Positions 7,628 to 15,415 are shown, counted from the stretch's first letter. The stretch: DNA of 20,623 nt from JBOHER01 sp050701115 (GCA_050701115.1 JBOHER010000193.1:1-20623); one strand, 5' to 3'. Translations and numbers: made by a program. The notes: a model not told the origin generated them from the letters alone.

Positions 7628-8413
7628 ATGGACGAGCAGAACAACGGGCGCGGCGCACACTATGTGCAGTCGCTCGAGCGGGGCCTCGCGGTCATCCGTG
7701 CCTTCAGCGCCGGTGCCGCGGAGCTGACCTTGTCCGACGTCGCGAAGTCCACGGGGTTGACCAGGGCCGCAGCGCGGCGCTTTCTGTTGACGCTGGCGGA
7801 TCTGGGGTATGTGCGCACCGACGGGAAGTACTTCTCGCTGACCGCGCGGGTGCTCGAACTGGGCTATGCGTTCCTGTCCAGCATGACCCTGCCAGAGGTC
7901 GCGCAGCCGCACCTGGAGCGGTTGTCCGCCGAAGTGCACGAGTCCAGTTCGGTGTCTGTGCTGGAGGGCGAGGACGTCGTGTACGTCGCCCGCTTCGCCG
8001 TGTCCCGGATCATGACGGTCAGCATCAACGTGGGAACCCGTTTTCCCGCCTACGCCACCTCGATGGGGCATGTATTGCTGGCGGGATTGGATGAGGCATC
8101 ACTGAGCGCATATCTGGCGAGCGTCCGGCTCGGTCGGCTGACCTCGCACACCATCACCTCAGCTGATCAGCTTCGGTCCGAATTGGACACTGTCCGCGAG
8201 CAGGGCTGGGCGCTGGTGGACCAGGAGCTCGAGGAAGGTCTGCGATCGGTTGCCGCCCCGATCCGGGACCGCAGTGGCACCGTGATCGCCGCGGTCAATG
8301 TGTCCACCCACGCCAGCAGGACGACGCTGGAATCCGTTCGCCGCGACATCCTGCCGCCGTTGCTGTTCGCCGGTGAGCGGATCGAGAAGGATCTCGCGGT
8401 CCGCGCCAGGTAG
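7628..8413 (+). CDS. pcaR: IclR-family regulator, PcaR-like
   Basis: This 261-aa regulator is probably co-transcribed with the pca enzymes, starting 24 nt after pcaC. AGGGAG at 7618-7623 precedes the ATG with short spacing. HTH residues are about 36-60 (LSDVAKSTGLTRAAARRFLL). The effector domain has YATSMGHVLLAG and QELEEGLRSVAAPIRD. The protein aligns along its whole length with the divergent IclR at 1-791. Being in the operon it controls would give feedback. PcaR-type proteins in this family respond to beta-ketoadipate or protocatechuate, but the ligand cannot be read from sequence. The symbol is offered on position and subfamily; the upstream paralogue has an equal claim to the role. Confidence 0.88.
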   Translation: MDEQNNGRGAHYVQSLERGLAVIRAFSAGAAELTLSDVAKSTGLTRAAARRFLLTLADLGYVRTDGKYFSLTARVLELGYAFLSSMTLPEVAQPHLERLSAEVHESSSVSVLEGEDVVYVARFAVSRIMTVSINVGTRFPAYATSMGHVLLAGLDEASLSAYLASVRLGRLTSHTITSADQLRSELDTVREQGWALVDQELEEGLRSVAAPIRDRSGTVIAAVNVSTHASRTTLESVRRDILPPLLFAGERIEKDLAVRAR

Positions 8414-8414
8414 C

Positions 8415-8507
8415 CGTGTCCGCGTTTCCTGCACGGGTGTCCTGCCTGGGGCGCGGACACGTGTGCCTGGGGCGCGGACACGTGTGCCTGGAGCGCGGAC
8501 ACGCGGT
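8415..8507. repeat. 21-bp tandem repeat block with stem-forming arms
   Basis: Three head-to-tail copies of a 21-bp unit occupy 8445-8465, 8466-8486 and 8487-8507; the first two are identical and the third is degenerate. Each unit contains CGCGGACACG (8452-8461, 8473-8482, 8494-8503). The complementary arm CGTGTCCGCG is at 8415-8424, directly after the pcaR stop. One left arm can therefore pair with any of three right arms. The ACACGTGT at the unit junctions is itself palindromic. The block fills the gap between two convergent genes, so a terminator role is plausible. There is no U-tract. Confidence 0.8.
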
Positions 8508-8513
8508 GGCGGT

Positions 8514-9203
8514 TCAGCCTGCCGGATCCAGGTCGGCGAGCAGCTCGTCCAGGAATCCGCGTGCCTCGGCGGCCGCACGGTCGGGGTCGCCCTCGGCGAT
8601 CGCCTCGAGCAGGCCACGGTGCTCGATCTCCTCGCCGGTCCGGGTGTGCCGCCGGGAGGTGGCGGCCACACTGTCCCTGACCACCTCGGTGAGCCCCCGG
8701 TACAGCTCGGTCAACAGCGCGTTGTGCCCACTTCGGACCACCGTGAGGTGGAACTCGGTGTCGGCGCGGACGAACTCATCGAAGTGCTCAGCCTGCTCGG
8801 CGCGATCCCGCTGATCCAGCAGCCGGGTCAGGGTGCGCAGCTCGGCCGCGGTCCGGTGGGTAGCCGCCAGTCGCGCGCCTTCCACCTCCAAGGTCCGGCG
8901 TACCTCGAGTACCTCGCGCAGCTCGGACCCGCACATCCGGCGTATCGCACCGGAGACCTCGCTGGTCGCGCGGACATAGGTGCCATCACCCTGGCGTACC
9001 TCGAGCAGCCCGCTGTGGGACAGCGCGCGGACAGCCTCCCGCACGGTATTGCGGCCCACGTTCAAGGACGCGGCGAGCTCGGGTTCGGGGGGAATGCGGT
9101 GTCCCACCGGCCATTCACCGTTGGCGACGGCCGCACGGAGCTGGCCGATCACCTGATCGACCAGGCCGGTGCGTTGGGTAGCGGCCAGGGGCACGCCGAC
9201 CAT
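8514..9203 (-). CDS. GntR-family regulator, FCD (FadR C-terminal) type
   Basis: This is a DNA-binding repressor or activator of the FadR subgroup, 229 aa. The winged HTH is at about residues 14-78, with ELAASLNVGRNTVREAVRAL and LLEVRQGDGTYV. The C-terminal all-helical FCD ligand domain is recognisable by FDEFVRADTEFHLTVVRSGH and IEHRGLLEAIAEGD; its Asp and His residues suit a metal site. ATG at 9203 has GAGAGG directly against it, which is too close. GTG at 9194, nine bases after that motif, may be the true start. It is divergent from the CynX-type transporter at 9315 and probably controls it. FCD proteins usually sense organic acids; the ligand here is unknown. Confidence 0.9.
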   Translation of the reverse strand: MVGVPLAATQRTGLVDQVIGQLRAAVANGEWPVGHRIPPEPELAASLNVGRNTVREAVRALSHSGLLEVRQGDGTYVRATSEVSGAIRRMCGSELREVLEVRRTLEVEGARLAATHRTAAELRTLTRLLDQRDRAEQAEHFDEFVRADTEFHLTVVRSGHNALLTELYRGLTEVVRDSVAATSRRHTRTGEEIEHRGLLEAIAEGDPDRAAAEARGFLDELLADLDPAG

Positions 9204-9284
9204 CCTCTCGTCGTCTCAGCTGGTGACGATCCTCCCACGGGAGCGATCGGAATGGCGAAAGTCACCCAAGCGTCAGTTCATCCA

Positions 9285-9306
9285 ATCATCCTATGTCTGT
9301 CATGAT
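9285..9306. promoter_or_regulatory. Possible GntR operator in the divergent region
   Basis: ATCAT (9285-9289) and ATGAT (9302-9306) form an inverted repeat with a 12-bp spacer, in an unusually AT-rich patch between the GntR gene and the MFS gene. CATGAT at 9301-9306 could also be the -10 of a leaderless MFS transcript, since no ribosome site precedes the ATG at 9315. Both readings are tentative. Confidence 0.3.
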
Positions 9307-9314
9307 AGTTAACC

Positions 9315-10574
9315 ATGGCGGTGGAAACTCGGATTTCGGGAGAGCGGTACAGCTCAGCGCTCGAGCTCGATGGCTCGGCCGACGCGCCACCGAGGGACCG
9401 ATCGTCGCTCATCAACGGCGGTGCGCTGCTCGGTGTCGCGGTGGTGCTGGTCGCGCTCAATCTGCGACCGGCGATCACCAGCGTCGGACCACTGCTCGGT
9501 GCGGCGCGCGACGCGCTCGGCGCGACGTCCACCTGGGCCGGTCTGCTGACCACGGTGCCCGGCCTCTGCTTCGCCGTCGCCGGGCTCGCGGCACCACGGC
9601 TGGCACGCCGGATCGGGATGCGCGCCGCGATCGGCCTCGCGATGGCAGTGCTCGTAAGCGGCCTGGTGCTGCGCGTGCTGGACGGAGCCATGGTGGTGCT
9701 CAGCGGCACGCTGGTGGCCACCGCGGGGATCGCGCTGGCCAACGTGCTGGTGCCGGTGGTGATCAAGGAATCGTTCGCGGCCCGGATCGGTCTGATGACT
9801 GGGATGTACACGGCGGCACTGCAGGCGGGCGGCGCGCTCGGCTCAGCCGTGACTCCACCACTGGACAGCGCGCTCGGCGGCTGGCGGCAGGCGCTGGCCA
9901 GCTGGGCGGTGTTGGCGGTGCTCGCCTTGGTGGTGTGGCTGTTCGCCGCGCGGCGCGGGTATCGACGGCAGCACCGTCGTGCTGTCCGGAGTAGCGGTCC
10001 CGGTGGCCGATCCCTGCTGAGTAGCCCGCTGGCCTGGGTGGTGACCCTGTTCTTCGGGCTCCAGGCCTTTCTCGCCTACGTGGTGATGGGCTGGTTGCCG
10101 GAGGTGCTGATGGATGCCGGTGTTGGTCAGGGTGATGCCGGTCTGCTGGTCGGCGCGCTCTCGCTGATCGCGGTGCCGATCAGCCTCGTGGTGCCGCCAC
10201 TCGCCGCGCGCCAGGGCGGCCAGACCTGGTGGATCGTCGGGATGGGCGGGTTCGGTATCGCCGGCTTGCTGGGCCTGACACTGGCGCCCGCGAACGCTCC
10301 GTTGCTGTGGACCGTGCTGCTCGGCATCGGGATGAGCGTGTTCTCACTGGCGCTGACCATCATCGCCTTGCGCGCGCGCACTATCGAGGATGCCTCCGCG
10401 CTGTCCGGCATGGCGCAGGGTTTCGGTTACCTGCTGGCCGCGCTCGGCCCGTTCCTGTTCGGCTTCCTGCACGACGTCACCGGCGGCTGGCACGCGTCGT
10501 TCGTCATGCTGGTCGGTGTGCTGCTCGCGCAGATGTTCTTCGGCGCGCTTGCCGGGCGTCCGCGTTACGTCTGA
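9315..10574 (+). CDS. MFS transporter, CynX/NimT family
   Basis: This inner-membrane secondary transporter has 419 aa and about twelve hydrophobic segments. An N-terminal cytoplasmic stretch of about 33 residues precedes the first helix. The CynX/NimT hallmark, LNLRPAITSVGPLL, ends helix 1. IKESFAARIGLMTGMYTAAL is in the N-half, and ARTIEDASALSGMAQGFGYL in the C-half. A polar loop rich in Arg (about residues 216-235) divides the two halves. Known relatives export or import cyanate and 2-nitroimidazole-like compounds, but most actinobacterial members have no known substrate. No ribosome site is visible before ATG 9315, so translation may be leaderless. It faces the GntR gene and converges with a second CynX-type gene 5 nt past its stop. 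Confidence 0.9.
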   Translation: MAVETRISGERYSSALELDGSADAPPRDRSSLINGGALLGVAVVLVALNLRPAITSVGPLLGAARDALGATSTWAGLLTTVPGLCFAVAGLAAPRLARRIGMRAAIGLAMAVLVSGLVLRVLDGAMVVLSGTLVATAGIALANVLVPVVIKESFAARIGLMTGMYTAALQAGGALGSAVTPPLDSALGGWRQALASWAVLAVLALVVWLFAARRGYRRQHRRAVRSSGPGGRSLLSSPLAWVVTLFFGLQAFLAYVVMGWLPEVLMDAGVGQGDAGLLVGALSLIAVPISLVVPPLAARQGGQTWWIVGMGGFGIAGLLGLTLAPANAPLLWTVLLGIGMSVFSLALTIIALRARTIEDASALSGMAQGFGYLLAALGPFLFGFLHDVTGGWHASFVMLVGVLLAQMFFGALAGRPRYV

Positions 10575-10586
10575 GCGGGTCAGACG
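10568..10586. terminator. Shared hairpin containing both convergent stop codons
   Basis: CGTCTGA-GCGGG-TCAGACG is a perfect 7-bp stem with a 5-nt loop. The TGA of the plus-strand MFS gene is in the left arm and the TGA of the minus-strand MFS gene in the right arm. The symmetry could serve as a compact two-way terminator. There is no U-run, so strength is uncertain. Confidence 0.45.
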
Positions 10587-11770
10587 GTTCTCGCGCGTCC
10601 GGCGAACGCGCCGGTCGCGACCAGGACACCGGCCAGCGCCAGCAGTGTCACCAGTGGCGGCGTCCAGCTGTTCGTGCCGTCGCGCACCGCGCCGACCAGG
10701 AGCGGGCCCCCCGCCCCCAGCGCGTACCCGACGGTTTGGGCCATCCCGGAGAGGGAACCGACCGTCTCGAGGTCCCGTGCGCGCAGGATGACCAATGTGA
10801 ACGCCAGCGAGATTCCGGCACCCTGGGCCAGTCCGCCGGTGACGCTCCACAATGGCCAGACTCCGGGAGCGATAAGCAGACCCACCAATGTCCCGGCCCA
10901 GGCGATACCGACGACGAGCGCCACGCCGCTCTGGCCGCGGCTCCTGGTAGCCCAGGATGGCACCACGAGAGTGCTGACGATCCCGACGAGCTGGTAGAGC
11001 GCCATCGCGCTGCCACCGGTGCCTGCGCTCAGGCCGGCGTCGTCGGCGAGCAGCGTGGGCAACCACGCGGTGATCGAGTAATACAGGGCCGACTGCGCAC
11101 CGAGGTACAGCGCGAGGGCCCAGGCGATGCTGCTGCGCCACACACCGGGCGAGCGCGTGACGGGATCTGCTTTCGCCGGAGCCGTTCGCCCGCGGAACGC
11201 GACCATCCAGACGATGGCCGCGATCACCGCGAGAGTGCCCCACGATGCCAGCGCGTTCCGCCAGCCTGCTGCGACGGCGATCGGCGCGGTCAGGGCGGCG
11301 GTCAGGGCGGCGCCCGCGGCAAGTGCGGCGGTGTACATACCGGTCACCGAGCCCACCCGGGCCGGGAAATCACGCTTGATGATCACGGGTACCAGCACGT
11401 TGCCGACGGTGATCGCGACGCCGATCAGCACGGTGCCGGTGATCACGGCCGCCGTCCCGTCGACCGAGCGCAGGACGGTGCCGACGGCGATGCCTGCCAA
11501 GCCGAGCAGGATGGCCCGCTCGGCTCCGGTGCGTGCCGCGATCGCGACGACCGCGGGCGCGGCCACGGCGAAACAGAGCACGGGCAGTGTAGTGAGCAGG
11601 GCTGCCGTGCTACCGCCGATTCCCAGTGCTGACTGAAGGTCGGTGAGGACCGGAGACACCGCGGCGATCGGTCCGCGCAGGTTGACCGCCACCAGCAGCA
11701 CGGCGGACAGCACCAACCATGCGCGTATCGGCGCCTTCGTCGATGCGATTGGCGCCCGTTGTGTTCCCAC
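10580..11770 (-). CDS. MFS transporter, CynX/NimT family (second copy)
   Basis: This 396-aa membrane protein is related to the MFS transporter at 9315-10574. It has VAVNLRGPIAAVSPVL after helix 1, IKRDFPARVGSVTGMYTAAL, and LETVGSLSGMAQTVGYALGA. The GTG at 11770 lies 7 nt downstream of the ABC ATPase stop on the same strand, and only a distant GGGA precedes it, so it is probably read by coupling at the end of the ABC operon. It shares these motifs with its convergent neighbour but differs in many positions, so it is an old paralogue and not a recent duplicate. Substrate is unknown; placement suggests movement of the same or a related compound as the ABC system, possibly in the opposite direction. 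Confidence 0.88.
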   Translation of the reverse strand: MGTQRAPIASTKAPIRAWLVLSAVLLVAVNLRGPIAAVSPVLTDLQSALGIGGSTAALLTTLPVLCFAVAAPAVVAIAARTGAERAILLGLAGIAVGTVLRSVDGTAAVITGTVLIGVAITVGNVLVPVIIKRDFPARVGSVTGMYTAALAAGAALTAALTAPIAVAAGWRNALASWGTLAVIAAIVWMVAFRGRTAPAKADPVTRSPGVWRSSIAWALALYLGAQSALYYSITAWLPTLLADDAGLSAGTGGSAMALYQLVGIVSTLVVPSWATRSRGQSGVALVVGIAWAGTLVGLLIAPGVWPLWSVTGGLAQGAGISLAFTLVILRARDLETVGSLSGMAQTVGYALGAGGPLLVGAVRDGTNSWTPPLVTLLALAGVLVATGAFAGRARTV

Positions 11771-11777
11771 GCGTGGG

Positions 11778-12659
11778 TCAGGTCCCGGAAGTCACGCTCG
11801 GCCGGTGCCCGCTCTTGGCCTGCTGGACCCTCTCGTAGACCTGCGCGCGTAGCTCGGCGAACCGGGGCGATGAGCGGGTGCCGAGCTGATCTCTCTCGCC
11901 GGGGAGGTCGATGACGATGTCCTCGAGGACCACGGTGGGGGAGTTGGACAACACGACCACCCGCTGGCCGAGGTACACCGACTCGTCGATGTCATGGGTG
12001 ACGAACAAAACGGTGACCCCCAAGCGGTGCCACAGGGCACGCACCAGGTCTTCCAGGTCGGCTCGAGTTTGCGCGTCTACGGCCGCGAAGGGCTCGTCCA
12101 TCAGCAGCACATGTGGTTCGTAGGCGACGGCACGGGCGATCGCGACGCGTTGTTGCATGCCGCCGGAGAGTTGCCAGGGGTGCGCGTCGTGCGCGTCGGC
12201 GAGCCCAACCGCATCCAATGCTTCGGTGACCAGACGCTTCCGCTCGGCTCGGGGCAGCTTCTTCTCCTTGAGCGGTAGCTCGACGTTCTGCCATACGGTC
12301 AGCCACGGAAACAGGCTGCGCCCGTACTCCTGGAACACCACGGCCATGCCCACTGGGGGGCCGGTGACCCGCTGTCCTTCCAGAACCACCTCGCCCGCCG
12401 TGGACTCGAGCAGGCCGGAAATGCACCGCAGCAAGGTGGTCTTGCCACAGCCGGAGGGCCCGACCAGGCAGACCATTTCACCGGCGCTGACACTGAAGGT
12501 CAGGTCCCGCACCGCCTCGACCGAGCGCTTCTCGCTCGCGTACACCTTCTTCAAGCCGCGGACGTCGAGCATCGGTTGGTGCTGCTCTGTGCTGGTCGCG
12601 CTCATATCCGTTTCCTGACGGGTGTGTGCTGATCTGGTCATTACATCAAAGACGGTCAT
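11778..12659 (-). CDS. ABC transporter ATPase, nitrate/sulfonate/taurine-type
   Basis: This is the nucleotide-binding subunit of an importer of the SsuB/TauB type, 293 aa from ATG 12659. Walker A GPSGCGKTT is at 67-75, the Q-loop Gln at 110, signature LSGGMQQ at 164-170, Walker B LLMDEP at 185-190 and the switch His at 222. VVFQEYGRSLFPWLTVWQNV is typical of this subgroup. The start is ambiguous. ATG 12659 has GGAGG six bases upstream and sits 15 nt after the permease stop. ATG 12605 (275 aa) also has AGGA at good spacing and matches the usual family length. I prefer 12659 on operon spacing. The gene is fourth in the operon, after the binding protein and two permeases. Confidence 0.93.
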   Translation of the reverse strand: MTVFDVMTRSAHTRQETDMSATSTEQHQPMLDVRGLKKVYASEKRSVEAVRDLTFSVSAGEMVCLVGPSGCGKTTLLRCISGLLESTAGEVVLEGQRVTGPPVGMAVVFQEYGRSLFPWLTVWQNVELPLKEKKLPRAERKRLVTEALDAVGLADAHDAHPWQLSGGMQQRVAIARAVAYEPHVLLMDEPFAAVDAQTRADLEDLVRALWHRLGVTVLFVTHDIDESVYLGQRVVVLSNSPTVVLEDIVIDLPGERDQLGTRSSPRFAELRAQVYERVQQAKSGHRPSVTSGT

Positions 12660-12674
12660 GGATTGCCTCCCACA

Positions 12675-13457
12675 TCAGTTGCCGGATCGCTGGGCGTCGC
12701 GCAGGCCGCTGTACCAGCCCATGGCGCGTGTTTCCACTACCCGGAAGACAACGGACAGCGCGACACCGATCAGGCCGAGCAGGATGATTCCGCTCCACAT
12801 CTGGGGAATCGCGAAGCTGCGCTGGAACTGCACGATGGAAAAGCCCAGACCGTTGGTCGCCGCGAACATCTCGCTGATCACCATGAGGATGATCGCGATG
12901 GACAGCGCCTGGCGGGCGCCGGCCACGATCTGCGGGCTCGCGCCGCGGAGCACCAGGTGCAGCAGGCGGGTTGGCCGCCCGAACCGGTAGCACCGAGCGG
13001 TGTCGCGCAGCACCTCATCGATCGAGCGCACGCCCTCGACGGTGTTGAGCAGGATCGGCCAGACCGCGCCGGAGACGATCACCAGCACCTTCATCCCGTC
13101 GCCGATCCCGGCGAACAGGATCAGGATCGGGACGAGCACCGGGGGCGGAATGGCGCGGAAGAACTCGAGCACCGGTTCGACGACCGCACGCAGGGTGCGC
13201 GATGACCCGACGGCAACGCCGACGCCGATGCCGATGACCAGGGCCAGCGCGTAGCCGGCGGCCAGCCGCACCAGGCTCGGCAGCACGTCGGTGCGCAGCT
13301 TTCCCTCGAACCACGTCGGCCCGAAGACCTCGAGGATCCTCGACAGCGGCGGCCAGTAGAAGCTCGTGCTGCTCGCGGTGGCCAGCCACCACGCGGCGAT
13401 CAACACCACGGGGAGGCCGATGACCAGTAACACTCGCTTTGTCCAGGAGATCAGCAT
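12675..13457 (-). CDS. ABC transporter permease (SsuC-like), second permease
   Basis: This integral membrane subunit of the importer has 260 aa and about six membrane helices. The cytoplasmic loop that docks on the ATPase is visible around residues 150-180, in DEVLRDTARCYRFGRPTRLL followed by LRGASPQIVAGARQAL, an EAA-type motif. FFRAIPPPVLVPILILFAGIG is characteristic of the BPD_transp_1 family used for sulfonate, taurine, nitrate and aromatic acid uptake. The ATG at 13457 shares one base with the stop of the preceding permease (TAATG), showing tight coupling. The two permeases clearly differ in sequence, so the transporter core is probably a heterodimer. Confidence 0.92.
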   Translation of the reverse strand: MLISWTKRVLLVIGLPVVLIAAWWLATASSTSFYWPPLSRILEVFGPTWFEGKLRTDVLPSLVRLAAGYALALVIGIGVGVAVGSSRTLRAVVEPVLEFFRAIPPPVLVPILILFAGIGDGMKVLVIVSGAVWPILLNTVEGVRSIDEVLRDTARCYRFGRPTRLLHLVLRGASPQIVAGARQALSIAIILMVISEMFAATNGLGFSIVQFQRSFAIPQMWSGIILLGLIGVALSVVFRVVETRAMGWYSGLRDAQRSGN

Positions 13458-14275
13458 TATGCGGGCACCTCACTTCGGATGGAGGGATGCCAGCGCAGCG
13501 CCCGTCGCTCGGCGAAGCGGGCGAGGAAATTGACGCCGACCCCGATCAGGCCGGTGACGATGACCAGGGCGTACATCGTGGAGACGGCCCCTGAGGATTG
13601 GGCGACCGCGATCGACTTGCCCAGCCCTGGGCTACCGATGACGAGCTCACCGGTGATCTCCAGGATCAGTGCTACCGCGGCGGCCAGCCGGAAGCCGGTC
13701 ATCACATACGGCAGCGCGGTCGGCCAGGTGACCGTGCGGATCTGCGACCACCGGGAGAACCGGTAGGAGCGGGCGGTATCTCGGGCGACCGGGTCCACAT
13801 CGGCCACGCCGTAGAGCACCTGCATGAGGACCTGCCAGAAACTGGCGTAGACGACGAGGATCAGCGTCGAGCGGAGGTCGGTACCGAAGAGCAGGACGGC
13901 GAGCGGGATCAGCGCTACCGACGGGATCGGCCGGAGAAACTCGATTGTTGAACTCGTCGCGGCGCGCAGCGCGGGCACACTGCCGATCAGGATCCCGAGC
14001 GCTACGCCTGCCGTCATCGCGATGGCCAGCCCGATCGACCAGCCGCGCAGGGTCTGCCCAAGTGCCTGCCAGAAGCCGGCCGAGCCGAGTTGCTCGCCCA
14101 ACGCCGTCGCCATCAGGCTGAAGGGCGGCAGGTAGCGCTCGTCGGCGAGCCCGGCGCGTGGGACCAGCTCGAGGAGGACGACCAACCCGGCGAGCCCCGC
14201 GGCGCCGAGGACGCCGTTCGGGATACTGTGTCGGCGCACGCCTGCGACCGTCGTGACCGTGGCTGTCGCACTCAT
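13457..14275 (-). CDS. ABC transporter permease (SsuC-like), first permease
   Basis: This 272-aa membrane subunit has about six helices after a short cytoplasmic N-terminus. Family features are EFLRPIPSVALIPLAVLLFG and the EAA-like loop VARDTARSYRFSRWSQIRTV followed by WPTALPYVMTGFRLAAA. It pairs with the permease at 12675-13457; both keep the DTARxYRF core of the coupling loop, consistent with docking on one ATPase type. The ATG at 14275 overlaps the binding-protein stop as ATGA, and the gene's own stop overlaps the next start as TAATG. The substrate cannot be read from a permease of this family. Confidence 0.92.
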   Translation of the reverse strand: MSATATVTTVAGVRRHSIPNGVLGAAGLAGLVVLLELVPRAGLADERYLPPFSLMATALGEQLGSAGFWQALGQTLRGWSIGLAIAMTAGVALGILIGSVPALRAATSSTIEFLRPIPSVALIPLAVLLFGTDLRSTLILVVYASFWQVLMQVLYGVADVDPVARDTARSYRFSRWSQIRTVTWPTALPYVMTGFRLAAAVALILEITGELVIGSPGLGKSIAVAQSSGAVSTMYALVIVTGLIGVGVNFLARFAERRALRWHPSIRSEVPA

Positions 14276-15228
14276 GGCAGCAGGCTCGGCACATCGGGCT
14301 TGTCGGTCACCAGGCCGTGTTCGACGGAGAGATCGGCCAGCCGCTGCACTGAGTCGGCGTTGATCTCGGTGGGCCAGCGCGGAAGTGTGAGCGCCTTGGC
14401 CGTGGCGTCGTCGATCTGGGTGTAGGTGCCGAGGATGCGGCGGGCCTCGTCAGGGTTCTCCTCGGCGAAGGCGAGCGATTCGTTCATCGCTTCGGTGAAC
14501 CGATTGACGAGGTCGGGGTTGGAGTCGATCACCTGCTGGGCGGTGAAGTAGGAGGCGACCATCAGCTCAGGGTCGGTTCCGGCGAAGTTGGCCGCCACCT
14601 GTCGCGCGCCCTGCATGGTGGCGATGGTGAGGAACGGTTCGACCACCCACGCGGCGTCGACCCTGCCCTCCTGCACCGCCGCAGGCATGTCCGGGAAGGC
14701 CAGCTCGACGAACCTGAGGCTCGATGGATCTCCGCCGGCTTTCTTGACGACTTCGCGGATCGTGGTGTCGCCGATGTTGTTCAACTGGTTCACCGCGACG
14801 GTCTTACCTGCCAGACCAGCGGCATCGGTGATGTCGCTGTTTTCGGGTACGACGACGGCACCGAAGTCTTTGTCGACATCGCCGGTGGTGCTGTTGCCCG
14901 CGGTGATGACCTTCAGCGGAAGACCCTTGGACTTGGCCAGGAGCAGCGAGGTGACATTGGCGAACCCGAACTGGAACTGCCCGCTCACCACGCCGGGGAT
15001 GGTGGCGGCGCCACCCTGGCCCGTTTCGATCGTCAGGTCGATACCGCGCCTGGTGAAGAAACCCTGTTCCTCGCCCAGATAGAGGGGAGCGACGTCGACG
15101 ATGGCGATGGCGCCCACGGTGACCGCGTCTGTCCCGTCGCCGTTCGTTGTTTCTGCGCCGTTCGAGCCGCACGCAGCCAGGAGGGAGAGGGCTGCGCCTG
15201 CGGCGACGGCACTGAGAGATCGCTTCAT
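14272..15228 (-). CDS. ABC transporter substrate-binding lipoprotein, NMT1/SsuA type
   Basis: This extracytoplasmic lipoprotein captures the substrate for the importer and is the first gene of its operon. ATG 15228 gives 318 aa. GGAG lies 7 nt upstream, and the protein then begins with a clean lipoprotein signal: basic MKR, a hydrophobic run, then LAAC with the lipidated Cys at 20. An upstream in-frame start at 15285 would bury this signal. The mature part has VDVAPLYLGEEQGFF, then SGQFQFGFANVTSLL, GKTVAVNQLNNIGDT and GRVDAAWVVEPF, the usual two-lobed pattern for sulfonate, nitrate, pyrimidine-precursor and aromatic-acid binding proteins. The aromatic gene context favours an aromatic or 2-oxo acid, but that is inference. 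Confidence 0.92.
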   Translation of the reverse strand: MKRSLSAVAAGAALSLLAACGSNGAETTNGDGTDAVTVGAIAIVDVAPLYLGEEQGFFTRRGIDLTIETGQGGAATIPGVVSGQFQFGFANVTSLLLAKSKGLPLKVITAGNSTTGDVDKDFGAVVVPENSDITDAAGLAGKTVAVNQLNNIGDTTIREVVKKAGGDPSSLRFVELAFPDMPAAVQEGRVDAAWVVEPFLTIATMQGARQVAANFAGTDPELMVASYFTAQQVIDSNPDLVNRFTEAMNESLAFAEENPDEARRILGTYTQIDDATAKALTLPRWPTEINADSVQRLADLSVEHGLVTDKPDVPSLLP

Positions 15229-15311
15229 CGGGAACTCCGTTGTCGGGTGTCGAACCTGTCGTGGTCGGAACGTAAGGCGGTTCACAAGGTTGGAACAATG
15301 GTTGCCTTCCG

Positions 15312-15345
15312 CTCAGTGAAAGGCACGTCTCAGTGAAAGGCACGT
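15312..15345. repeat. Exact 17-bp tandem duplication
   Basis: CTCAGTGAAAGGCACGT occurs twice head to tail at 15312-15328 and 15329-15345. A 12-bp piece, TCAGTGAAAGGC, recurs at 15456-15467, near the end of the aldehyde dehydrogenase gene. A related inverted copy lies at 17031-17045. Confidence 0.85.
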
Positions 15346-15379
15346 CAATCTGGCTGGTGGTCGAAGATCTCAGGAAGAT

Positions 15380-15415
15380 GCTGGGACGTTAGCTGGGACG
15401 TTAGCTGGGACGTCA
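15380..15415. repeat. 12-bp tandem repeat, three copies
   Basis: GCTGGGACGTTA occurs at 15380-15391 and 15392-15403, and as GCTGGGACGTCA at 15404-15415. The 12-bp period is close to one helical turn, so a protein could contact each copy from one side. It could equally be slippage-generated filler. It lies 152-187 bp upstream of the binding-protein start codon. Confidence 0.8.

Noticed and set aside
8445..8507. CRISPR-like array
   Set aside because: The units are directly adjacent with no spacers, and there are no cas genes.
8298..9305. Plus-strand open frame through the 21-bp repeats and the GntR gene
   Set aside because: Its repeated GRGHVCL-type peptide comes from the DNA repeats, and the rest is antisense to a clear FCD regulator.
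15229..15285. N-terminal extension of the substrate-binding protein from 15285
   Set aside because: It would precede the lipoprotein signal peptide, which must be at the N-terminus; ATG 15228 has a good ribosome site.
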